From positions 1 through 64,000 of the forward strand of contig CAJFTW010000147.1 of the NCBI GenBank assembly GCA_904420025.1: a stretch of 64,000 bases of DNA, written 5' to 3'. The notes under the pieces are model-generated. The model was not told the DNA's origin and did not search any database. It saw only the letters and a list, made by a program, of their open reading frames with translations. This DNA comes from Candidatus Pseudolachnospira avium. Its GTDB lineage: Bacteria > Bacillota > Clostridia > Lachnospirales > Lachnospiraceae. Below are positions 56,634-64,000 of this stretch, in pieces (positions within the stretch are counted from its first letter, which is position 1; each line of letters opens with the position of its first letter). Made by a program: the position numbers and the translations under genes.

Positions 56634-56664
56634 TCCCCCGGAAAACACTTCCGGGGGATCAAGC
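56633..56664. terminator. Terminator hairpin between convergent genes
   Basis: TCCCCCGGAAAACACTTCCGGGGGATC. Confidence 0.6.
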
Positions 56665-56686
56665 TTTCCGGGGATAGATGGCTTTT

Positions 56687-58564
56687 TCATTTGCGCTCAG
56701 GCGGTTCAATCTTTTCCTTTTCCATCATCCGGTAGAGGGTAGTCCGGCTGATCCCCAGAAGTTCTGCCGTTTTCTTTTTATTGTAGCCAGTGATGGACAG
56801 CGCTTCTTTTAAACTGAGGGGCTGTGGCATATCGGTTTCTTTGTGCTTGTAAAGGGGTGCATTTTCAAGCATATTCTGTCTCAGAATGTCTGCGCCGACA
56901 CAGTCTGTCTCATTGATCACACCGATCCGGTAAATCATATTTTGCAGCTCCCGTACATTGCCGGGCCATTGATACCGGAGGATTTCTTCTTTCGCTTCCG
57001 GGGAAAAAAAGAAATTTTTCCCCTGCCGAAGGGAGGCTTGCTTTAGGAACTCTTCCGCCAGCAGGAGGGCGTCATTTTCCCGCTGGCAAAGCGGTGGTAT
57101 CCGCAGGTTAAGGACATTCAGGCGAAAATACAGATCCTCCCGGAATTTTCCCTGTGGAACCAGCTCGACCAGGTTTTTATTTGTGGCGGCAATGACCCGA
57201 ATGTCAATGGGGATTGGATTTTCGTCTCCCAAACGGCGAATTTGGCTTTCCTGCAAAACCCGGAGCAGTTTGCCCTGCAGCGAGTAAGGGATTTCTCCAA
57301 TTTCATCCAGAAAAATGGTCCCTTTATGAGCGGCTTCAAACAACCCTTTTTTCCCATCTTTGGAAGCACCGGTGAAAGCGCCCTTTACATAACCGAATAA
57401 TTCGCTTTCCAGAATATTCTCCGGAATAGAGGCACAGTTTACGGCCACAAAAGGGCCGGAGCTTCTGGGGCCGGCACTGTGGATCCCCTGGGCATAAAGC
57501 TCCTTCCCGGTACCGGTATCTCCCAGAATCAGGACATTTTCCTGGGAGTTTGCATATTTCAAAGCAAGCTTCAATGTATCGGTAATACAACGGCTGCTGC
57601 CCTGAATATCGGAGAGGGTATAGGTAGTCACATTTTCCCGTTGTGCAAGGCGCCGCCGGACAGCCAATTCCGATGCGGCAACCGCATCGGTATCCTGGAA
57701 GGTAACTAAGACATAATTCAGCAGTCCATTGCGAAATACAGGTTCTGCGTGATAAAGGAAAAAGCGGCCATTGATCTGTGCAATCTGGTTTTTGTAGGGA
57801 ACCTGATTCTCAATGCAGTCCATAATTTTGGTAAATTGGGGGCACACCTCCGATACCGTGTTGGGGGAGATGGACATGGCATGGATCCCCAGATAATCGG
57901 CGGCCACTTTGTTGAGGACAACCAAGGTCCCGTCTGGCTGAACGGTCATAATGGCATAAATAGAGGAACGGGTTCTGCTTCGATCCTCAGCCCGGTCTGT
58001 GCTTAAGAAAGAGCGGGCTGTCTCAATGGCCTGGAGGATCGCTTCCCGGCGCGGACTCAACACAAGGGTCTTCAAACCGTATTTTTCTGCAATGCCCGCT
58101 TGGTAGCAGCCGCCGATAAAAACGTCTACATCCGTGAGCGCCTGAATTGTCTCCGGCATCTGCGAAATGGGCGGGTTGGCTTTCCATATCAGATGAATGT
58201 TCAGAAGGGGATGGATCCGGTTCAGAAGCTTCATGGTTTTGGTAAATCCCATGACGGCAATTCGGTTTCCTATATGGGAAGCCTGGACAAGAGCTTGAAA
58301 GATGTCCTCTTCCTCTATACTCAGAGCAATAACGGGACAGGTAACTGCCCGGCGTACAAATTTGCCAGTGATCCCGAAGGAAATGAAAATTTTTGTGCCC
58401 CGTCGTTCCAATTTGCGGGCATCCTCCTCTAAGGTTTCCTGCGTGGTATAAACAAGGCCGCAATCCCGGTCTTTATCTTGAATGACGGTTTGGGCCAATT
58501 CATAGATCGGCTTATCCCAGGTAATCAACACAATTTCTTTTGCAATTTCCGTTATGTCTTTCAT
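56687..58564 (-). CDS. Sigma54-dependent PrpR-N/PAS/AAA+/Fis regulator
   Basis: GDTGTGKELYAQGIHSAGPRSSGPFVAVNCASIPENILESELFGYVKGAFTGA; C-term HTH KKKTAELLGISRTTLYRMM. Confidence 0.9.
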   Translation of the reverse strand: MKDITEIAKEIVLITWDKPIYELAQTVIQDKDRDCGLVYTTQETLEEDARKLERRGTKIFISFGITGKFVRRAVTCPVIALSIEEEDIFQALVQASHIGNRIAVMGFTKTMKLLNRIHPLLNIHLIWKANPPISQMPETIQALTDVDVFIGGCYQAGIAEKYGLKTLVLSPRREAILQAIETARSFLSTDRAEDRSRTRSSIYAIMTVQPDGTLVVLNKVAADYLGIHAMSISPNTVSEVCPQFTKIMDCIENQVPYKNQIAQINGRFFLYHAEPVFRNGLLNYVLVTFQDTDAVAASELAVRRRLAQRENVTTYTLSDIQGSSRCITDTLKLALKYANSQENVLILGDTGTGKELYAQGIHSAGPRSSGPFVAVNCASIPENILESELFGYVKGAFTGASKDGKKGLFEAAHKGTIFLDEIGEIPYSLQGKLLRVLQESQIRRLGDENPIPIDIRVIAATNKNLVELVPQGKFREDLYFRLNVLNLRIPPLCQRENDALLLAEEFLKQASLRQGKNFFFSPEAKEEILRYQWPGNVRELQNMIYRIGVINETDCVGADILRQNMLENAPLYKHKETDMPQPLSLKEALSITGYNKKKTAELLGISRTTLYRMMEKEKIEPPERK

Positions 58565-58578
58565 AAGCTCTTTCCTGT

Positions 58579-58683
58579 TTAATTTTTTCCCTGAAACAGG
58601 AGGACGTTTACAATATCCGCAAACACGTCCTCATAATCCTCCAGCAGTTTTTCGGCCATATCCTTGCTTGCAAATTGCGCCAT
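58579..58683 (-). pseudogene. N-terminal remnant of Rpn-family (PD-(D/E)XK) recombination-promoting nuclease/transposase
   Basis: MAQFASKDMAEKLLEDYEDVFADIVNVLLFQGKN* (35 codons incl. stop; absent from ORF track). Confidence 0.55.
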
Positions 58684-58690
58684 TTGTTTC

Positions 58691-59398
58691 TTACAGATAA
58701 ATTTCCTCCAAATCGTCCAGGCGCAGCAGCACCGGCGAAGCGCCGGAGACCAGCCCCACGTCTATGTCAATCCAGGTATCGGTGCGCAGGATTTTGCCGG
58801 CGTATTCACTGCCGTAGTACCGGGTGGGCGTGTGCCCGAAGATTGTGAGAAAATCGGGAAAGTACACGTCGGTCAGCCGGGGCCGGGTCCAGAGCCATTC
58901 CTCCGGGGTGTACTGGGAGAGCTTCTTATCCGGCCGGAAGTCCCCCAGGCCGGCATGGCAGAGCAGAAAATCCCGCCCGCCTGCCTCCGTGGTCTCATAC
59001 AGCGGGGCGCTCTGCAGATATTCCAGGATGCCGGCGGCAGCGGAAGGATCGCTTTGGAGCAGCTTCTGCATGGCTTCCAGGGTAGCCTCCCCGCCGTTTC
59101 GCAGGTAAAGCTGCAGGGCGTTCCATTTCTCCGGGCTCAGCCGGGCAATGCTGTGCTCCGTGATTTCCTCAAACACAAAGTCGCAGGCCAGCAGCATGGC
59201 CTCGTGGTTGCCCAGGATCAGCTGGGCGTTGTCCTGCACCAGGAGCCAGCGGAGAATCTCCACGCCGCCGTCATTCCGGCGGTCCACCACATCGCCCAGA
59301 ATATACAGCCAGTCGGCGGTGCTGAAACCGGCTTTCTTCAGCAAGGCCTGCAGTTCCTTCAGAGGCAGTCCGTGCAGATCGGATGTCACATAAATCAT
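58691..59398 (-). CDS. Metallophosphoesterase (Ser/Thr phosphatase-like)
   Basis: MIYVTSDLHGLPLKELQ..LYILGDVVDRRNDGGVEIL..LILGNHEAMLL..CHAGLGDFRP..IFGHTPTRYY. Confidence 0.9.
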   Translation of the reverse strand: MIYVTSDLHGLPLKELQALLKKAGFSTADWLYILGDVVDRRNDGGVEILRWLLVQDNAQLILGNHEAMLLACDFVFEEITEHSIARLSPEKWNALQLYLRNGGEATLEAMQKLLQSDPSAAAGILEYLQSAPLYETTEAGGRDFLLCHAGLGDFRPDKKLSQYTPEEWLWTRPRLTDVYFPDFLTIFGHTPTRYYGSEYAGKILRTDTWIDIDVGLVSGASPVLLRLDDLEEIYL

Positions 59399-59679
59399 AG
59401 GCTCCCTCTCCTTTGTCCATTGTTTTCGTCTGTGCATAGGCGCGGAATCTTCCTGCAAAATTGCACATTTCCCGGGGGCTGCAGGAAACGGCCCATTTAT
59501 TTGCCTTTTCTACAGTATACCATGGAAGGGAGAGGGAGACAATTGTGTGTGCTTTCCCATCGTTCACAAAAACTTTATCCACTTCCCCCCAGAGTATGCT
59601 ATAATACTACCATGGCTTTCGCCCGGAGCAGCGGCGAAGGGAATGTGTTCACTTTTATGGCAGGCAGGAATCTATATAA

Positions 59680-60912
59680 ATGAGTAAAAATCAGGATGTT
59701 TCCCGGGAAATCAAAAAAAGAGAGCTGCGCAGCCGAGTGGTTGCGGAACCGCCGGAGCCCTCCGAACAGGAGTTGGAGGCGATGCAGACGGAGGTTCGGC
59801 GCTATCGCCTGCGGCGGCTTTGCATTGGAGCGGCAGTGCTGGGCTGTGCCCTGCTCGTGTTCCTGCTGTGGAATTTTTTCACCAGCCGGATCCATTATGA
59901 GACTGCCGAGGTGGTGTGGGAGAAGGAGGCTGCGGGGGAGAGTACTTCCCAGTATGTGGATTTTGGGAGCGGCGTGCTCCAGTATGGCACGGACGGTATA
60001 TCCTACCTGGACAGCTCCGGAGAAACCGTCTGGAATTATGGCTATTCCATGCGGAACCCTTCGGTGACAGTCAACGGGGACTACGGGGCAGTGGCGGATC
60101 TGCGGTCCCAGACCGCCTATATTTTCTCCCTGGAAGGGGTGCAGGGAACAGTGCAGACCAACCTTTCCATTCTGAACTTTACGGTGTCCGCCCACGGCGT
60201 GCTGGCTCTGGTGCTGGACGATACGGACGCCAACTCCATTGAATTTTACGACCGGACTGGAATTAAACTGGATATCAGCGTGCGGACTGCTTTGGCTGGA
60301 GAGGGATACCCGCTGGATCTCTCCCTGTCCCCCACTGGTACCGGCCTGGCCGTGTCCATTGTCTACATGGACCAGGGAAGCCTCCAGAGCCGGGTGGCCT
60401 TCTACAATTTTGACGTGGGCAAGAATGAGGCGGATCGGGTGGTGGGCTATTTCCGCTACGGGGAAAGCCTGTTCCCGGAGGTCCGCTACCTGACGGATGA
60501 GCTGGTCTGTGCCTTTGGGGACAGCCAGGCCGTCCTCTACTCCCTGGCAGACCCGGCCCAGCCGGAGCAGATCGCGGAGATTGCCTGCACCGGGGAGGTG
60601 CGGAGCGTCATGACCACGGAGGATGCCATTGGCATTGTGGAGGCGGAGGGGGGCAGCTACCGGGTGCATCTGTACAACACCTCCGGGGAGGAGATCATGA
60701 GCGCGGAGATCCCTTTCCCCTATTCCTACGGGGAGTTCTCCGGCGATTACCTGGTGTTCTACAATGACACAGAATGCCTGGTGCTGGACTGGAGCGGGCA
60801 GGAAAAATTCCACGGCAGCCTGGAAGGCACCACCCGGAAAATCTATTTCCTGAGCCGCAGCCGTTTCCTGCAGTTCAGCAACCAGGGGCAAAAGGAGATC
60901 CGATTAAAATGA
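59680..60912 (+). CDS. DUF5711-like membrane protein
   Basis: Single TM (LCIGAAVLGCALLVFLLWNFFT) with WD/PQQ-like repeat ectodomain; operon with HK/RR. Confidence 0.65.
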   Translation: MSKNQDVSREIKKRELRSRVVAEPPEPSEQELEAMQTEVRRYRLRRLCIGAAVLGCALLVFLLWNFFTSRIHYETAEVVWEKEAAGESTSQYVDFGSGVLQYGTDGISYLDSSGETVWNYGYSMRNPSVTVNGDYGAVADLRSQTAYIFSLEGVQGTVQTNLSILNFTVSAHGVLALVLDDTDANSIEFYDRTGIKLDISVRTALAGEGYPLDLSLSPTGTGLAVSIVYMDQGSLQSRVAFYNFDVGKNEADRVVGYFRYGESLFPEVRYLTDELVCAFGDSQAVLYSLADPAQPEQIAEIACTGEVRSVMTTEDAIGIVEAEGGSYRVHLYNTSGEEIMSAEIPFPYSYGEFSGDYLVFYNDTECLVLDWSGQEKFHGSLEGTTRKIYFLSRSRFLQFSNQGQKEIRLK

Positions 60913-62399
60913 AATTAAAGACAAAACTGGCTGTTTCCTTCCTGGGGATTGTGCTGGCCCCGATTCTCCTGGTTTGGATTTCAGTGACCGTCATGGAGCA
61001 TTTTCAGATTCGGGCCCTCCGGGAGATTTATGGGATTGAGGATGCGGACAGCTTCTACTCCTCCGATTCCCTCCAGCTTTTTAATGCGCTGACCCAATCC
61101 ATGCGGGAAGAGGTAGAGCGGGTGATGGGGGAGGACACGGCGACTCTGGAGGATCCCGCTTATCTGGAAAACCTGAATCAAAGGCTGCTTTCCAAAAACT
61201 CCTACCTCATTGTGCGGAAGCAGGAGATGATTTTGTTTGCAGGCAGCGCGGCGGGGGAAGCGATTTATAACCGGCTGCCGCGATATGGCTGCGGTGTCAG
61301 CGCTTCAGACCAGGAATGCCTGTACCTGGGAGGAGAAAACCAAAATCTGGTGAGCCAGCAGGATTTCCTGTTCCCGGATGGCAGCGAGGGGAGCCTGTTT
61401 ATTGTGACGAATGTGGAGCTGGCCCTTCCCCAGCTGAGCAGCTTGGTTACGGATATGGTGTACCTGATTGTAATTGTGCTGATCCTCACGGCGCTGCTGC
61501 TGACTATCTGGCTGTACGGGTCCATCCTGCGGCCGCTGGGCACACTGAAGAAAGCCACCCGAGAGATCAAAAATGGAAATCTGGATTTTTCCATTGATGT
61601 CAGCGGCAAGGATGAGATCAGTGAGCTGTGCATGGACTTTGAGGAGATGCGGCTGCGGCTGAAGGAAAACTCGGAGGAGAAGATGCAGTATGACAGCGAC
61701 AACAAGGTGCTGATCAGCAACATCTCCCACGACCTGAAAACGCCCATCACCGCCATCAAGGGCTACGTGGAAGGGATTTTGGACGGGGTGGCCTCTTCTC
61801 CGGAGAAGCTGGATAAATATGTGAGAACCATCTATAATAAGGCTAACGATATGGACAAGCTCATTGACGAGCTGACCCTGTACTCTAAGATTGACACCAA
61901 CCGGATTCCCTACAATTTCACCAAGATCAAGGTCAACGACTATTTCAGCGACTGTGCTGAGGAGTTGGGGGTGGAGCTGGAGGCCCGGGGCATTGAGCTG
62001 ACCTATTACAACTACCTCACTGAGGATGTGACGGTGATCGGGGATACGGAGCAGCTGAAGCGGGTGATCAACAACATTATCAGTAACTCGGTGAAGTATA
62101 TGGATAAGAAGAAGGGAATCATCAATCTCCGGATCCGGGATGCGGGGGACTTTGTCCAGATTGAGATTGAGGACAATGGCCGGGGTATCTCGGTGAAGGA
62201 TCTGCCCTATATCTTTGACCGGTTTTACCGGGCAGACGCTTCCCGGAATTCGTCCACCGGCGGCAGCGGTATTGGCCTGTCCATCGTCAAAAAGATCATA
62301 GAGGACCACGGCGGCCGGATTTGGGCCACCAGCAAGGAAAACACCGGGACAATCATGCATTTTGTCCTGAGAAAATACCAGGAGGTACCTGTACAATGA
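60909..62399 (+). CDS. HAMP sensor histidine kinase
   Basis: NISHDLKTPITAIKGYVEGIL..IEDNGRGISVKDLPYIFDRFYRADASRNSSTGGSGIGLSIVKKIIEDHGG. Confidence 0.95.
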   Translation: MKLKTKLAVSFLGIVLAPILLVWISVTVMEHFQIRALREIYGIEDADSFYSSDSLQLFNALTQSMREEVERVMGEDTATLEDPAYLENLNQRLLSKNSYLIVRKQEMILFAGSAAGEAIYNRLPRYGCGVSASDQECLYLGGENQNLVSQQDFLFPDGSEGSLFIVTNVELALPQLSSLVTDMVYLIVIVLILTALLLTIWLYGSILRPLGTLKKATREIKNGNLDFSIDVSGKDEISELCMDFEEMRLRLKENSEEKMQYDSDNKVLISNISHDLKTPITAIKGYVEGILDGVASSPEKLDKYVRTIYNKANDMDKLIDELTLYSKIDTNRIPYNFTKIKVNDYFSDCAEELGVELEARGIELTYYNYLTEDVTVIGDTEQLKRVINNIISNSVKYMDKKKGIINLRIRDAGDFVQIEIEDNGRGISVKDLPYIFDRFYRADASRNSSTGGSGIGLSIVKKIIEDHGGRIWATSKENTGTIMHFVLRKYQEVPVQ

Positions 62400-63085
62400 G
62401 TAAAATTCTGATTGTAGAAGACGAAGAGAGCATTGCCGAGCTGGAGAAGGATTACCTGGAGCTCTCGGGTTTTGAGGTAGAGATTGAGAACAACGGGACC
62501 ACCGGGCTGACCCGGGCGCTGAAGGAGGACTTTGACCTGTTCATCCTGGATCTGATGCTGCCGGGAATGGATGGCTTTGAGATCTGCAAGAAAATCCGCC
62601 AGGAAAAGAACACCCCCATTCTCATGGTCTCTGCCAAGAAGGATGACATTGACAAGATCCGGGGCCTGGGCCTGGGGGCAGATGACTACATCACTAAGCC
62701 ATTTAGCCCCAGCGAACTGGTGGCCCGGGTAAAAGCCCATCTTTCGCGATATGACCGGCTTATTGGCAGCAATGTCCACAAAAACGAGGTCATTGAGATC
62801 CGAGGCTTAAAAATTGACAAAACCGCCCGGCGGGTCTGGGTCAACGGGGAGGAAAAGCAGTTTACCACCAAGGAGTTTGATCTGCTCACCTTTTTGGCGG
62901 AAAATCCAAACCGGGTATTTACCAAGGAGGAGCTGTTCCGGAACATTTGGGATATGGAGTCTATTGGAGATATTGCAACGGTGACGGTGCATATCAAGAA
63001 GATCCGGGAAAAAATCGAGTACGATACCTCTAAGCCCCAATATATTGAAACAATCTGGGGGGTGGGATACCGTTTTAAAATGTAA
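62396..63085 (+). CDS. OmpR/PhoB-family response regulator
   Basis: MSKILIVEDEESIAELEKDYLEL..LFILDLMLPGMDGFEIC..GADDYITKPFSPSELVARVKAHL; winged-helix C-term. Confidence 0.95.
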   Translation: MSKILIVEDEESIAELEKDYLELSGFEVEIENNGTTGLTRALKEDFDLFILDLMLPGMDGFEICKKIRQEKNTPILMVSAKKDDIDKIRGLGLGADDYITKPFSPSELVARVKAHLSRYDRLIGSNVHKNEVIEIRGLKIDKTARRVWVNGEEKQFTTKEFDLLTFLAENPNRVFTKEELFRNIWDMESIGDIATVTVHIKKIREKIEYDTSKPQYIETIWGVGYRFKM

Positions 63086-63206
63086 AAATATTAATGATGT
63101 TATACGGGAGAGACAAGGGGAGGCGCCCATTTTTGGCGGTCCCCAGGGTTGAATTCTAGCCGCTTCTATGCTATGATTAGCGGCAGGTTTATAAAGGAGA
63201 AGATGA

Positions 63207-64000
63207 ATGGCAAAGGAAAAGAAGTTGGTTGAGGCAATCACTCCCATGGGGGAGGATTTCGCCCAATGGTACACCGATGTGGTGAAGAAAGCGGAACTGG
63301 TAGAGTATTCCAGCGTTCGGGGCTGCATGATTCTGCGGCCGAACGGATATGCGATCTGGGAAAACATCACACACAAGCTGGATGCCCGGTTTAAGGCAGT
63401 GGGAGTGGAAAATGTGTCCCTGCCTCTGCTGATCCCGGAAAGCCTGCTGCAGAAAGAGAAGGATCATGTGGAAGGCTTTGCCCCGGAGGTGGCGTGGGTA
63501 ACCTATGGCGGCAATGAAAAACTGCCGGAACGGCTCTGCATCCGCCCCACCTCGGAAACGCTGTTCTGTGATCTCTATAAGAATATTGTGCAGTCCCACC
63601 GGGATCTGCCTAAATTGTACAATCAGTGGTGTTCCGTGGTGCGGTGGGAGAAGACTACCCGTCCCTTCCTGCGCACAACGGAGTTCCTGTGGCAGGAAGG
63701 CCATACGGCCCATGCCACAGCGGAGGACGCGGAAGATTTTACGATAAAAATCTTGAATATCTATGCGGATTTCTGTGAACAGGTGCTGGCTATCCCGGTG
63801 CTGCGGGGACAAAAAACCGACAAAGAGAAATTTGCGGGTGCTGAGTCTACTTATACCATTGAGTCTATGATGCACGACGGCAAGGCGCTGCAGTCCGGCA
63901 CCAGCCATTATTTTGGGGACGGATTTGCCCGGGCCTTTGGCATTCAGTATTCCGATAAGGACAACCAGCTTCAGTACGTGCACCAGACCTCCTGGGGCAT
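63207..64000 (+). CDS. proS: Prolyl-tRNA synthetase, partial (runs off window; absent from ORF track)
   Basis: [61 protein letters not shown]. Confidence 0.93.
   Translation, partial: MAKEKKLVEAITPMGEDFAQWYTDVVKKAELVEYSSVRGCMILRPNGYAIWENITHKLDARFKAVGVENVSLPLLIPESLLQKEKDHVEGFAPEVAWVTYGGNEKLPERLCIRPTSETLFCDLYKNIVQSHRDLPKLYNQWCSVVRWEKTTRPFLRTTEFLWQEGHTAHATAEDAEDFTIKILNIYADFCEQVLAIPVLRGQKTDKEKFAGAESTYTIESMMHDGKALQSGTSHYFGDGFARAFGIQYSDKDNQLQYVHQTSWG

Overview
64-kb chromosomal window from a high-GC Clostridia (Lachnospiraceae-like; inferred from gene content). Most of it is ordinary: split transketolase, exonuclease, mntP with a yybP-ykoY-type (Mn2+) riboswitch, mgtE, a Tad/Flp-type IVb pilus locus, rhomboid, transaldolase, DUF885 lipoprotein, homocysteine methyltransferase, Ca2+/Mn2+-type P-ATPase, T-box/metG, tatD, rsmA, yyaC, PrpR-type regulator, a DUF5711-HK-RR operon, and proS running off the end. 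The main candidate for an undescribed system is an accessory island at about 8.3-16.8 kb: a 7x peptidoglycan-binding/CHAP protein with an unrecognised hydrophobic-ended C-terminus, two tandem paralogous A/T-rich membrane proteins (immunity-like), an ImmR/ImmA pair, and a divergent Com-like zinc finger, small sigma factor and phage-type holin, with no phage structural or integration genes. This resembles the TcdR/TcdE and UviA/UviB sigma-holin logic. Other notable observations: an AraC-HTH protein fused to a degenerate GyrB-type GHKL domain; a 49-bp two-hairpin tandem repeat placed directly in front of the Shine-Dalgarno of two unrelated genes, with a third degenerate copy at the AraC/GyrB junction; a dispersed ~200-bp multi-hairpin intergenic repeat with compensatory changes between copies; a second Mn-type riboswitch ahead of a TetR gene next to a divergent P-ATPase; a 53-bp tandem hairpin array; and a possible leader-peptide/attenuator in front of mgtE. 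All calls are by eye from sequence and translated ORFs; no searches were run.
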